Of a stretch of 64,000 bases of DNA, positions 19,601-32,263 are shown in pieces. The DNA comes from Sclerotinia nivalis (Eukaryota; Ascomycota; Leotiomycetes; Helotiales; Sclerotiniaceae), in assembly GCA_029531795.1 (NCBI GenBank), contig JAPEIS010000003.1, forward strand, positions 930,001 to 994,000, written 5' to 3'. Positions within the stretch are counted from its first letter, which is position 1; each line of letters opens with the position of its first letter. Under the pieces are notes generated by a model. The model saw nothing but the letters and a program-made list of their open reading frames with translations, was not told the origin of the DNA and searched no databases. Both the position numbers and the translations under genes were made by a program.

Positions 19601-21766
19601 AAAAATCTCTGCGCAAAAAAAAGAGTAAATGTAACAGTAGAAATTGAATTGCGTATTGTGCATCTCTTATATGACAGATCAAGGTCTTATCGTGTATATT
19701 TATTCACAATCCTTCAACACCTGGTGATGGCTTTTCGTCGTGGGGCTTAGAAACAATTTATTACCCAGTGGTCTGGAGATTGGTAAAGCTTTAGAGACAG
19801 GCCATGCGAGTTACGCATGATCCGGAGAGTAGATAGGCTCATATGGTGTAGGTACGTGAAGAAATAACGTAAGGAAAGGAATGCTTAGGAATGTTCGCGA
19901 ACAACATTGATACTGGTGTCTGTTTGTTCTCAACCCTCGAATGAGCTAGAAAGAGATTAGAAGCTACAATCGCTGCTCGCATATTGAATCGCTAATTTTC
20001 GGAAGAGATAATCGTTTCACTAACCCGAATTGGGTTAAAACTATTTATGACCTTTTGAGGGCTTGTCAAATACTCTCTCATATCTGGTGCTGTTTACTTG
20101 ACATTTTCATTTTAAAAATATGAAGTGAGTTCTCAAGGATGATCAGATATTGAAGGCATAGTCAAGTTCGAATGAACTCATCCTGAGGAGATTACGAAGA
20201 TCTTTCGAAGGGAAAATCGTATTTTTCCCAATTCCCTGAACGCACTCAAATCAAGGCGTAATTCTAGCAGAGTCTGATCTGTCAATCATGAGAGTTGTTG
20301 GAGTGCGTGTTGGGAGATGGGTCCAAACGAGAATTTCGTGAGCGTCGGCGCTTTTCGGTACCAGCCATGCCATTAACTTTTAGTGGAATGGCTGTCTGCA
20401 ACCTCTACAAATCAGGGAAATTAAAGAGCTTATAAGATTGTAAACAAGGCTAAGCCATTTTCTTTTTCTCTTCTTCTCAAGGACAGCCGTGGTGTTAACC
20501 ATACGAAGAATCTAGATTGCCAAGTGAACGTATCCCTAAATGGGAGCCGCCAGTATGCTTCACCATCTGAATTCAAACTCCAAACACATAGTATATTGTC
20601 TTCCTGGAACGTTTTTGAAGTATGCTAGTGGTGTGGTTCGTCGGTCGTCGACTTCAATAGTGAATGATCCAAACTCAAAATGGTAATTCGTGGTTCGTAG
20701 CTGAAATCGTGGAGTCGCATATCGTGGGTCGAAGATTAGTGCAAAGCTCAAACACCTTAGATCTCATCCTTCCCTCATAGAGAGCTTCCACTGTTTGAAG
20801 CTTCAGGGCCCGTCATCTTTGAACCTCCTCTCCTTCTGGATTTTCGTTTACCCCTCAAGCGGTATGGAAAAATCCCAAAGCATAACCCACGACCTTAAAA
20901 CTTTGTCATAAGACACCATATATAGAAGGATCTGTCTGATTTTGAATCCAACATTGAATTTTTGATGTTGTAGATGGATATAATGAATCCCGAGTTCTCT
21001 GGCATCGTGAGTGGCAATATATATTAGTGTTTGAATCAAATCAGGATCAGGAGAGGCATTCAAGAGTTGACAACCTCTCGGCGAGCGTGAGGAGAGACAA
21101 ATCAAAATACTCTTCAATATACTCTTTGATGTCCTTTCAGCTCATGAGAATGGACAAGAAGTGGTTGGCGATTAGACTAATTGATATAGAAGAGTTTTGT
21201 GGTGTTGTGTTGGTCCAAGCTTTTTGACAAGTAGCTTAATCAAGGTTAATCGGCTTCTTTTGACCAATTATAAATAAGTTAATATAACCTTACTGAGAAT
21301 TTCTGTCATTCAATACTAATATCATTCTTTTCTTTTGGTTTCATTGATGGCATTGCATAGAAATAATGTATGAATCTCAATATCAAAACATACGGTAGGC
21401 AATCCTACAAACCGAAGAAATGGGTGATGACCTAATCGCTACTCTGTACTCTATACTCTGTACTGTTAATCTCCGCTCCGGGTATTTGAGGAAATCTGCC
21501 GCCACGTCAAGCATTATATGGCATACATACATATTTCATGGTGATGATGTCTCATTCGATCTTTAGAAATCTTGGCTCTTTCCAAATCAAATATAGCGGC
21601 ATGGAGCGCAATCTAAAAATACCTTCAAGATGGGTAGGGTAAAAAAGGGAGTGAAGTGTTCATTCATTTTGGGAGAAGGTTCTTTATTGTAATCGTGGCC
21701 TCTTGCTTCAGGGGCACTATTGTTTTATAATCACCAATGATATTTTTATCGCAATAAGGTCTCATC
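16645..21766. other. Five-kilobase gene-free region between bZIP and GH125 genes
   Basis: No frame on either strand has recognisable domains, sustained coding character or a spliceable pair of exons that I could find. The sequence is not conspicuously repetitive or as AT-rich as the RIP-damaged block near 2-4 kb. It may be long upstream control sequence of the bZIP gene, non-coding transcript, or ancient decayed repeat. Confidence 0.45.
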
Positions 21767-23833
21767 ATGATGCGCTTACAGGTTCGTCGCATTGCAGTCG
21801 TCGCCATCATTTGCAGCGCGACAATTGCATACATTCTGTACACCCAAAGTAATTATGTCACGTGGCATAATACTGAACCAAATGATTCAGTTATTTATGA
21901 ACCATCACGGGGTTCACCTCCCAAAACAAATCCTGAGTTAAAGGTACCAGATTCAAGCTCATCAATTCCAACATCAAATGATGAAACCCGACAGGATGCG
22001 GGTTCATCAAATCCCTCGTCAAATGATGAGGTCAAAACTGCACCACCTAACGAGGCTCCCCTCAAGGAAAATGGACACAAACAGCCAGATGAGAAAAACT
22101 CTGATACTGATTGGGACTCCAAACTTCTTTCTGATGCAACCTCAACACCGGTGCCCATTGTACCACCTGTTACGTGCCCAACTTACGCAGAGATTCAACA
22201 GAAGAAACAAGAGCCATTATCTGAAGGACATAGAAAATTTCCTTATTCTCGCCCTGCACCGGAATGCCGAACGTTCAATCTCCCTTCATTAGAAAAGCTC
22301 ATTGGGCAAATGAAAACAATAATCAAGGATCCCGATCTTTTCCGACTTTTTGAGAACAGCTATCCAAATACCTTGGATACCACAATTAAATGGAGGGGAT
22401 ATGCAAACAAGATTGATCCTGTTACAAAAAATGAGACAGCCACAGATGAAGAGCTCACATTTGTTATCACTGGTGATATCGATGCAATGTGGTTACGGGA
22501 TTCAGCCTCTCAAATTTATTCATATCTTCCATTACTCGAAGCATCCGACAATCGAGATTCCCTTGCAAGTCTATGGCGAGGACTTATCAATCTTCACGCA
22601 AGATATATCATCATCTCACCATACTGTCATAGTTTCCAGCCCCCGCCAGAGTCTGGTCTCCAACTCCAACATAACGGAGCATATAGTCAAAACCATCCCA
22701 TTCCACCTTATGATCCCAAGAAAGTCTTCGACTGCAAATGGGAACTTGATTCTCTAGCCTCCTTCCTCCAAGTGTCTACGGCCTACTATCAACGCACAAA
22801 TGATCTATCATTCTTCCAGAAATACTCTTGGATTGACGCTGTGTCTGCAGCTCTAGATGCTGCTGGTGCAATGAGACTCGGTACTTACTCACCAGAAGGC
22901 AAAGTCCAAAAGTCCGCATGGTCATTCACCGGCTGGACAAATCGTGGCAGCGAAACATTAACAAATGACGGTTTGGGTAACCCTACCAAACAAAATGGAA
23001 TGGTAAGAAGTGCGTTCCGTCCTTCAGACGATGCATGTATCTATCAACTATTTGTTCCCGCAAACATGATGTGGGCAAAATATCTCGAAGAAGCATCCCT
23101 CATTATGGAAAAATTGGACGGCAAAAAGGCCGCTAACCTCACCACATCCATGCGAGAACAAGCATTCGGAATCCGAAAAGCCATAGATCGTGATGCTATA
23201 ACTCATCATCGTCAATTCGGCGATATATACGCCTATGAAATTGACGGCTACGGCGGCCATAATCTCATGGATGATGCTAATGTCCCATCACTATTAGCCA
23301 TTCCACTATGGGATTACGAAAATTCTTCATTCCCGCTCCCAGAGATATTCGAAAGCGACGGAGAACAAGGAGGTAAGAAAATCAAAATCAATCACGCAAA
23401 AATATACCACAACACTCGAAACTTCGTCCTAAGTCAAGAAAACCCCTATTTCATGCAAGGTCCCGCGATCGCCGCAGTCGGAGGTCCCCATCTAGGCCCT
23501 GGCAAAAGTTGGCCCATGGCCGCCATAGTCCGCGCTCTCACGGCCTTAGAAACGGCATCAAAATCAGGGAAAGGGATCGCGAGCGTAGAAAAAGAAATAG
23601 TAGAACAGGTTATGATGGTATTGGATAGTACAGGGGGAACGGGAGTTATCCACGAGAGTGTCAATGCGTGGAATGCGAAAGATTGGACACGAGCTTGGTT
23701 TGGGTGGGCCAATGGACTTTTTGGGGAATTGGTCATGAGGATTTCAAGGGAGGATCAGAGGGCCGGGAATGCAGGTGCTGGGTTGTTGGGGAGGAGTTGG
23801 CAGAAGGGTGAGGGTGTTGATGGGAATGCGTAG
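21767..23833 (+). CDS. GH125 exo-alpha-1,6-mannosidase family protein (Mug157-like)
   Basis: Single exon, 688 aa. Residues 5-25 form a signal anchor (VRRIAVVAIICSATIAYIL), so a type II Golgi/ER protein is likely. A low-complexity stem (about 30-125) rich in Ser, Asn and Pro follows. The GH125 domain starts near 155 (CRTFNLPSLEKLIGQM) and contains the hallmark TGDIDAMWLRDSASQI, VFDCKWELDSLASFL, RSAFRPSDDA and GPGKSWPMAAIVRAL blocks. Characterised GH125 members cleave alpha-1,6-linked mannose. The fungal relatives are named after S. pombe Mug157, and their exact role in glycan trimming is unsettled. Two adjacent ATGs exist at the start. Confidence 0.88.
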   Translation: MMRLQVRRIAVVAIICSATIAYILYTQSNYVTWHNTEPNDSVIYEPSRGSPPKTNPELKVPDSSSSIPTSNDETRQDAGSSNPSSNDEVKTAPPNEAPLKENGHKQPDEKNSDTDWDSKLLSDATSTPVPIVPPVTCPTYAEIQQKKQEPLSEGHRKFPYSRPAPECRTFNLPSLEKLIGQMKTIIKDPDLFRLFENSYPNTLDTTIKWRGYANKIDPVTKNETATDEELTFVITGDIDAMWLRDSASQIYSYLPLLEASDNRDSLASLWRGLINLHARYIIISPYCHSFQPPPESGLQLQHNGAYSQNHPIPPYDPKKVFDCKWELDSLASFLQVSTAYYQRTNDLSFFQKYSWIDAVSAALDAAGAMRLGTYSPEGKVQKSAWSFTGWTNRGSETLTNDGLGNPTKQNGMVRSAFRPSDDACIYQLFVPANMMWAKYLEEASLIMEKLDGKKAANLTTSMREQAFGIRKAIDRDAITHHRQFGDIYAYEIDGYGGHNLMDDANVPSLLAIPLWDYENSSFPLPEIFESDGEQGGKKIKINHAKIYHNTRNFVLSQENPYFMQGPAIAAVGGPHLGPGKSWPMAAIVRALTALETASKSGKGIASVEKEIVEQVMMVLDSTGGTGVIHESVNAWNAKDWTRAWFGWANGLFGELVMRISREDQRAGNAGAGLLGRSWQKGEGVDGNA

Positions 23834-25770
23834 TGTTTTATACGTATAGTGAGAATTGAAAATTGGATGGGTGGCGTTTGGTGGGATTGGGATATGGATT
23901 ATGCACTGGGTAGCTTCTGATATATTAGTGAAAATATATCATTTTGGATCATCAGCAAAATTGAACATTACATCGATATATAATTTAGTATCCGTGATAC
24001 ACTACATCTCATATTCATGAACAGTAGGCGGAAACCAGCTAGAAATAAAACCTACATCCATGATTCAACACACCAGACACAATGTATAAGGATTCCTAAC
24101 CACAGAGTATCGCAGAGTATTATCTTCACCTCTACCATTTTCTTCTCGCTTCCCTTTCATCTTTAAAATATCTTCCACAATTGAAATAAAATGATCTATT
24201 CTCTCCAACTCAGTTCATTTGATAACCACATTCTTATTATTTGTATCTCTTCTCTTTTCTTCTCTTCACGTATCAACCGCTCGGCGTGTGCATAAAGCTA
24301 TCACACACCACATACATCTATCAAATAAATCCGCTTTTGGGATTCCTTTTCTCTTCCCTTTCCTTTCTTCCCCTTTCTTCTCTGTCCCTCTCCCACTACC
24401 CTACTCTCCTCACCTCTCACATCACCTCCCATCAAATCCCTACAGTATTACCTCCACTCCCCACACCTCGCCGCCGACCAATACAAATCCCACAATCCAC
24501 TAAATCCAAACATGAACCCCTTCCATTCCAAACTCCAAAATTCGTAATAACTTTACCAACATAATATAACTAGAAATACGATAAAAAAAACAATACTCGG
24601 GGGATCGGGGGAGAAATTGAAGGAATGATGATTCTACGGCGTGAAGAGATATTTTCTTGGGGTTTTGGGGAGGTTTTGGATGGGGTTTTAAAGGGTTGGT
24701 GGGTTGGATGTTGAGTATGAGATATTTGATATTTGATATTGGAGGATTGCGGTAGTGAAAGTTTGTAAAATTATGTATTCTATTACTAGGAATCACTTGA
24801 CCTATTCTGTGCAGATAGTAGAAAGTAAAAAGTAAAATAAAGGATGCAGGAGAAGTGAAGAGAAGATACATATTTCATTCTATTATTACAGCATTTACAA
24901 TAGATGATAGTATAATCTCGATCTCTAAGTCGCTTTCAATGGAAGGTAGCTCAAGTAAGACTTGTCATACCAAGTGGAAAGCAATCATTTAGGTACTAAA
25001 TCCACCAGTCATTGTGATGTGGTACTTACTGTGCATCTTGCACTTCTTCGCATAGAAGCATAGTATTATAGTATATATTGTTAGTAAATATTGCAATACC
25101 AAGCTAAGCAACAGTTGTGACCACTGACTAATCTACACCTAAGAAATCTAGCATGAAATTCTGTGCTTGATTGTATAAGACGATTCATATATCTTCGAAT
25201 CGGGCAATCAAGTCATTCATTCATGATTATCCCCATATCCTCACAAAAATCATACCACGCTTTTTATCTCGAAATATAAGAACTGGAATATTTAAGTCTT
25301 GTATACATATCTCGCGATTCCTCCATTCTTTCTTGAAATTCCTCCATTCTTACTCCGTAAAAATCCCATGATTTCCTAGAAAAATAGTCAAGTATAACCG
25401 CTTAATGAATCGAGAGACTGTGAGAATAAAGAGGGGGTTAAATACCAAGATTTCTAGATGGCGTTTACAGGTGTAGTTGTGAGGATCTTGGATGATGGTT
25501 AAATTCCCGAAAATGGAAGTTGTATTGAGAGTTGAAATGAGAACATATCAAATGCTTCTTTCCACTGGATTTCAAAAGTCGGATGAGTTCGTCTTGATAT
25601 CCATAACTGATAGCTCAAGATGTCATATCAATAAGAACAAATCCTTACTCTAAGAAAAGGATGTGGACATCAGATTGAAACAGCAGAGGGAAACAAAAGG
25701 AAAATAATCAAAATGCCGTGTCTTTACATCTCACAACTCCAGATTCCTTCCTCATCCCCATCCCTGCTCC
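23834..25770. other. Intergenic region, pyrimidine-rich in part
   Basis: No supported gene. The stretch 24130-24480 is CT-rich and produces a deceptive signal-peptide-like frame at 24219. No folded domain follows it. Confidence 0.45.
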
Positions 25771-27749
25771 TCATTCCCCATTCCTCCTGACACCCTTCCC
25801 CTTCTCCTTCTCTTTATTTGCCTTCTCCTTCTCTCTATTTGCCTTCTCCATAGCCCTCTTAGCCTCCCTATACTGCCTCATCCTTTCACTCCCCAATGGA
25901 CTATGTCTCCTCCCATCAGCCGCCTGTTTCAACAACGGCAATTGAATAATCGCTGAGTAAGTATCAAACACTTTTTGAGTAGGTTTATTATGTCTAGCGG
26001 CAACAACTGCAAATGGAAAAGTTTCTTGGCTGGTCTGGGCTATGTCTATAATTCTGGTCATGTGTTAGTTGGATGAGATGGCTGTGAAATTTCGGGTAAG
26101 AAACTTACAGGTTTGGTGAGTGATTCGGTGCGGGCATCTGTTGTTTCGATGGTTGTGGCACTGGACTTTGCAAGGAAGATAAGGCTGCATTTGGTGTGCA
26201 AGAAGTGACAGTTTTTGCCTGCTGGGGTATGTTTGAGTGGAAGGTTCGTGAGTCATTAATCTCATCATTGCATGTTTTATTTTGACGTTCACCGAGAGCT
26301 ATAGAGGAAGAGGCTTGGTTATTATCTGTCGAATGTTGCCATGCAGGTATCCTATAAAGCGAAGGCCTGCGGCGTACGTCTGCTGCATTTACATGAGAAG
26401 TAGGAGGTGGAGATGGAGAAATGTTTCTGGCAGGTACAACTGCGGGTATCGGTTGTGGATTTGTCGTGGGCTTTGATGAAACCATAGACGAAGATTGCGA
26501 AGGGTGAATGCCTGTTATAGGCAGCTTTTTTGGAATTGGTTCTTTCTGCATCGAGGAATATGCATATGGCGTCGATGTGGTTTGAAGTTCACGTGGTATT
26601 GATTTCGGTGATACCAATTCTTGAGCGAATCTCTCATTCTGGGAGTTCCGGATTAATACATTTTGTGGGTTGAGCCAACGAGATTCGCCATTACCACAAT
26701 AGTATTTGCGGTGCCATTCTGGATCGCTGTTGACATCAGGGAGCATATTTCTATGTGACCGTCTAGGGGGTGGATAATCGGAAGGCTTCCAGGAAAAATC
26801 TTGCCAACCAGGTATAATTGGCCGGTGTGGCGGCAGAGGCGGGGGTACTCCACCGAGGGTAATTGGGATATTTGGATCTTCTAAAAAGTCCACAAACCCG
26901 GTATGGCCCGAAAAAGAACCATATTCTGCATGAGGAGGCAAAGGCTTTGCCCTTGATTGACACGTGGATGTCGAAGATACGTATGGGGACACATCATTCG
27001 AATATTCGGATGGATCTTCCTCATGCTTTCGTTTCCTGGTATAAGCTTGCTCTGGGGCTGTAGAGACGGTCGATTTTGAATAATAATATGGTGATGTAGG
27101 TGAAGGCGGCGGAGGCATGGATTTAGCGTACCAAGGTGGTGGAATTTTGAACGGTTTGGTTTGAGATATATGCGAAGGAGATGACTCAGATAACTTCGAT
27201 TGTAGAATGTTCAGGGGTTGAAAAAAAGAGTCAAATGTAGTAGGGGGATGTAGCCCGTGGTCTGATCGACATCTGCCCATATTCATATTGTCAAGCCCAG
27301 GACCGGGGCCAAGCAAAGGAACCATTGCAGCTATTGATTTATCTGGTGACGGATGAGTAACTGCAATTTTGGCGCTTGGGATAGGACTGGCCGAGTCGAT
27401 ATGAGTGCTTTGTGGAGGAAACTCCAGCCTGGTATATCTTTTGTTTAGCATGACTTCATGAGAGCAAGATTTTGCCACACCTTCTGCGTCTTTTCTTCCT
27501 ACGTCGAGGGACTGAAAACACAAATTCTACTTCTTCATCTGCAAGTTCCGTGGCTGGGTTTTCTGTTGAAGCTCTTTCTGGCACTTGCTGATTGGTATCA
27601 ATACTTATAACAGGTCGAGAATCATCCAGTCGGGGCGAACTGCCTCTCTGAGGTAGTGAGATACTTTGAGGTTCCAAAATGGGAGCAGTTTGAGGTGATA
27701 CTTGTGAAGTAGCACTTGATACATCAACATGTTCAGCTTCAGTCATCAT
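25771..27749 (-). CDS. Disordered hypothetical protein, 623 aa
   Basis: Three exons on the minus strand, 27749-27481, 27428-26109 and 26053-25771, with introns of 52 and 55 bp. Both junctions keep phase, and a TGCTAAAC branch site lies in the first intron. An RRRKKRRRR basic cluster at about residues 80-90 looks like a nuclear localisation signal. The middle is Pro/Ser/Gln-rich and disordered. The C-terminus (SERMRQYREAKRAMEKANREKEKANKEKEKG) is a charged helix or coiled coil with a repeated EKANREKEKANKEKEK pattern. The first donor (GTGTGG) is non-standard. Not recognised; a nuclear scaffold or regulator is possible. It lies divergent to the CSN6 gene. Confidence 0.65.
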
Positions 27750-28430
27750 GAAGAGTGGGCAGGAAGCAAGAAGTTAAGAAGTGTAGAAAAGAAGGAGATG
27801 CTGAGGATATAAAATTGAGACATAGATTAGGTAAAGACACAAAGGTTGATGCAGAGATTATCATCTTTATCACACCATCTTACCGTGTTTGACATTGACA
27901 TCCATAGTGAGGATGAAGGAATTAGCCTTTTACCTGTAGTAGTCTTCAGGCAATGAAAGAGGTAATGGCAAATCACCTTCTGCTTGGACATGCATTTTGT
28001 TTTGGCACCTTTTGTTTGTTTCCATTGTCATTTGGTAGGTTAGAAAATGAGAAGAGTCATTCATAAACATAAGGAAATAGATGCATAGTATCTGAAAAAA
28101 GAAAGGAATATTGAGAGGCTCATAGATGTGAAGTTTATCAATTCATTTCTAAGAGCTTGATCTATATAAATTCATGAGGAAATGATACTGGAGGTGAATT
28201 TAGAAGCTACAGCCACCATACCAGACACACTTTCTATTAGCCGAAATTTAACCGAAACAATTAATGATAAAGCTCCAATCTCCCACTATCTCCATATCAT
28301 ATCATATCAAATCAAACAAATAAACAAACAGACAGAAGACAGATCCAATAACATATCCAATTTATTCAATTCATCACACAATATATCAACATTGCTTTTT
28401 TACTTGCTAACTCTTGGCAAAACTTTAAAG
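27750..28430. promoter_or_regulatory. Divergent promoter region, hypothetical / CSN6
   Basis: A shared upstream interval of about 680 bp between a minus-strand and a plus-strand start codon. It contains AT-rich blocks and an open frame (28182 onward) running into the CSN6 start, which is more likely 5' leader than protein. No specific factor site was identified. Confidence 0.4.
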
Positions 28431-29721
28431 ATGGCCATGGACAACCATAATCCTCTACTTTCAACACAGAAGTCTTCTGATTCTGGGCTCCAGATAGCTC
28501 TACATCCTCTTGTTCTTCTCACAATCTCAGATTATATCACAAGACATACTCTGCGACAACAAACCGGACCTGTTGTTGGAGCATTGCTGGGTCAACAGAA
28601 TGGTCGTGAAATTACTATTGAGCATGCATTCGAATGCCTACTTGAAGAGACGGCGGAAAATGAAGTAAAGCTATCACCAAAGTGGTTTGAGGCAAGATTA
28701 CAGCAGAGTATGTACATCCAATTTTGTGGTGGCAATACTTGAATACTGACCTTTCACAGTGAAGGATGTTCACAAAGTCCCTTCTCTTGACCTTGTTGGC
28801 TGGTACACCATAATTCCTAGCTCTGGACCACAACCTATCCACCTACCCATTCATCGACAAATCCTCTCTATATACAACGAGTCTGCTATTCTACTTGGGT
28901 TTCATCCTGAGGAAGTGCTTGGTGGCGCGGCTGGTGGAAAGTTACCTCTCACAATATACGAAAGCAATTATGAGGCCGAGGAAAGCAGTGGGGAAACTGG
29001 TGAGGATAAGGAAATGAAGGACGAAGAACCACAACTCAAGCTCAGATTCAAGGAACTTCCATTTACTGTCGAGACTGGCGAAGCAGAGATGATCAGTGTT
29101 GACTTCGTGGCCCGCGGTGGAGGAAATGCTACAGCTGTAGATGGTACCAGCAAGAAAGTTGCGCCCGCAGAAGGTAAAGGCAAAGGCAAGGCAAAGTCCG
29201 AAGACACGATTCGCTCGGAAGCCCCGAAACGCGACGAGAGCAGTTTATCACGCGAAGACGAGGAACAGCTCGCTTCCTTGACTGCGAAGGCGAACGCTAT
29301 CAAGATGCTACAATCTCGAATCAATCTGGTTGCCGCTTACCTCCAAAATCTTCCCCCCTCCTACGTATCTGACGGAGTTGCTTCAGAAGCCGATATCGAA
29401 TCTAAAAATTACGCACCAGTCAACCACTCAATTCTTCGCTCCATTCAAGCCCTCCTCGGTCGCCTCAGTGTACTCATACCCGCCAACAGTCAAGGTTTTG
29501 AACACGAAATCATCTCTGAAAAGAACGATGTCAGCCTTATCTCCCTCCTCAGCGAGCTCACAAAATCAGCGCATGATATTAGAGAGACAGGAAAGAAGTT
29601 TGCCATTGTAGAGAATGGAAAGATGAACAGGATGATGAAACAGCAAGACCGTGGCATGGGTTGGGGCGATCAAAGCCATCCAATGCGAGATGTAATGAAT
29701 GCTGGAGATCTTCTTATGTGA
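28431..29721 (+). CDS. csn6: COP9 signalosome subunit 6 (CSN6, MPN-minus)
   Basis: Two exons, 28431-28707 and 28760-29721, 412 aa, with a 52-bp intron (GTATGT...CACAG). The start ATGGCCATGG lies in good context. An MPN domain spans about residues 20-165 ([35 protein letters not shown]). The JAMM metal motif is absent, as expected for the structural CSN6/eIF3f-type subunits. LVGWYTI and the C-terminal helical region ([13 protein letters not shown]...[11 protein letters not shown]) fit CSN6. The insert between about 180 and 270 is low-complexity ([10 protein letters not shown]). In the COP9 signalosome, CSN6 pairs with the catalytic CSN5, and the complex removes Nedd8 from cullins. It is convergent with the downstream dehydrogenase. 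Confidence 0.85.
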
Positions 29722-30742
29722 TAGGGTTGTCTTGTTTTCTTTGAGCGATTTTTACGGCGCACTTTTGGTTTGGGCGTATAGAGAGGCAGGCAGGCGTGCA
29801 GGTGGTGCGCGATTTACATCGTGAAGAAAAAGGCAACTGGCGTACTTTGCATGTGGCATTTTTGATATCATGAGAATGAAGACACGAACGGAAAATAGAT
29901 AAGCAATGAATATCTGACATGACATGAATTTGAGATTTCCGCTTCATATTTTTTCTTGCTGGACAGCGTTGAGAATTATTTCTACGATGGATTGTTGCAC
30001 AATTCTGTGCTCTACTTTCTGGACGATGCGGTCTTACGAGGGTAAATCTCGTACAACATTCAACGCATCATTTGATTTGATTTAAACGAAGCTTCTCAAC
30101 ATAGTACAGATGTATATAGATTAATCAAGAATACCGGAAATAACACAGTAAATGTGCAAGTTGAAAGGAAGAGCGATACCAGGTTATCAATCAAACATAC
30201 ATCCTGCACCTCAAATCAGCATCAAGAGATGTTTCTGACTCAAGCTATTCTTGATTGTAATGTGTGATGTGAAGTTAGATATCAGGAGGGTGTAGTGTCT
30301 GGATGTGTGGTTTTGGGATTTATTGTCAAAGGTAAAATTAGTAGGTAGACATCAAGATGATATGGATATGGCCCGAAGATTAAAAGACGGTAGAATGTAT
30401 ATGTATGATAGAGTGTAACATACACGAAACTAGATAGTGTAGTATAAGAAATGTAAGAGGAAAAACTAGAATAGATAAAGTTAAATGGGAATAACTGCAT
30501 AATTATCCGCAAACACGTCACACACTCAGTCTACCTCGAAATTAAAGCACAACTCTATTTCAGTTCCATTTCCCCTTCATCCACAACACAACACCGAATC
30601 GATCCATCGGCCACGTTCCTAAACTTGACCTCGGCTTATATATGAAAAGTGAATAATGAGATCGTGTACGTAAGGAACCCATTATACTCCCACACACATA
30701 CCCATTCCTATTCAAATCCCTCCCGTTTCCCAACATCCACCT
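29722..30742. other. Convergent intergenic region
   Basis: Lies between the 3' ends of CSN6 and the dehydrogenase. AT-rich, no gene seen. It presumably holds both polyadenylation regions. Confidence 0.5.
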
Positions 30743-32263
30743 TTAAATCTCAATAACCACCTTCAAAACCAGGTGACCCTGCTCATCCATCGTCTTCCCC
30801 GCCAACTCAAACGCGTCCTTCGCATTTTCTAACCCCCTAAACCGATGCGTAACCATATGATCCAAGCTAGGCAATCCTCCTTTCTTCCCACTAGCACCCA
30901 ACATTCTAATGCCAATCGGATACGTATTTGCATATCTGAACACACCAAGAATATCTACTTCGCGGAGATGCGCTGCGGAGAGAGGAAGTGTTTGGATGGG
31001 AGTTCCCATACCTACCATTATTACTTTGCCGCCGGGTTTGGTGTTGTAAATGGCGGTTTGCATGCAGATTTCTTTGCCGGTGCATTCGAAGGTTATGTCT
31101 GCGCCTTCGTGGTCGTCCTCTCCAAGAATGTCATCTCCGGATGCGATAGCGAGAATATCACATGCACTGCCTTTGGCAAAGTTAAGATGATCGGAGATGG
31201 TGGTGTAGGATGAAAGAGGTGTTGTATTGCCGGAGGAAATAGACGGTGTGGAGGTTCCAGACGAGGGGGTTGTAGATGGTGCAGTGGAATTGGTGCTGGA
31301 AGGTGGGATCACATAGCCGTGGGTGGCGAATCCGTGCTCTAGGGCGTATTGAACGCGGTTGGAGGATATGTCGGTTATGGTCACAATGGGGCAACCTGAT
31401 TGACGGGCCATGGCTGCGACGAGTAGACCTACTGTTCCAGCCTAGATGAGATGTTAGTAAAGTGGAGCAGATAGCAAAGTAGAAATTGAAAAATTTAATG
31501 ATATCACGCTGCGGAAGTATCAGGCGATAGAGCTACTTACTCCGATTACGACAGCCGTAGATCCAGGTGTAGGAGCAGCTCGATTCAAGGAGTGTATAGC
31601 CACCGAAAGTGGTTCGAGAAGTGCAGCAGCATCGAATGAGATGTGATCAGGAAGTCTAGGCAAAGCATTAGTAAGGCTGCTTGTCATGAAAACAGCAAGT
31701 GAGAACATACTTATGACACCAAGCAGCTGGATGATTGATCCTCTCTTGTAGCGTCCCCTGAAAATGGGGCACACTCTTCGCACTACTCCTAAACCTCATC
31801 TTCTTACACAAATTGTATCTCCCTTTCCTACAGATATCACATTGGCCACATGATATGCCAACCTCAAGGGCAACTCTGTCACCAATGGAAAAGCCATTGA
31901 CTTGTGGCCCAATTCCTACAACCACACCCGAAGCTTCATGACCAAGTGATAGAGGTGCACAAGCACATAAATCGCCATTGGCAAATTTCTTGTAGTAGCT
32001 TACATCTGAACCGCATATACCGGTCGATTTGATCTGGACTTGGAGTTCTCCGACAAGAGGTTCGGCGATATTACGAACTTCCTGGAATTTAAAGTCAGTT
32101 GGGACTCCCCTAATATATGTGCTGGAAAGAACGTGGGATGGATTTCTCTTACCAATCTCACATCTCGTATCCCGTGGAGAACACTACTAAGAATAGTAGA
32201 ATTCTTACTCGCGTGGGACGCGACCTCCACTTCCATCACATTTTCATTGTAAGCCGGCGCCAT
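30743..32263 (-). CDS. Zinc-dependent polyol (sorbitol/xylitol-type) dehydrogenase
   Basis: Four exons on the minus strand, 32263-32153, 32081-31711, 31655-31541 and 31441-30743, 431 aa, all phase-consistent. Family features are VLHGIRDVRL at the N-terminus, catalytic-zinc Cys60 (GICGSD) and His85-Glu86 (GHEASG), the structural-zinc cluster CGQCDICRKGRYNLC, LLEPLSVAIH, and the Rossmann GAGTVGLL motif. These are typical of the sorbitol/xylitol/arabinitol dehydrogenase branch of medium-chain dehydrogenases, which oxidise polyols with NAD. A Ser/Thr/Pro-rich insert of about 40 residues (STNSTAPSTTPSSGTSTP...) sits inside the cofactor domain and is unusual. The substrate cannot be told from sequence. 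Confidence 0.85.

Noticed and set aside
24219..24564. Signal-peptide-like frame in a CT-rich stretch
   Set aside because: The hydrophobic run comes from pyrimidine-rich low complexity. Nothing domain-like follows, and the overlapping frames are equally open.
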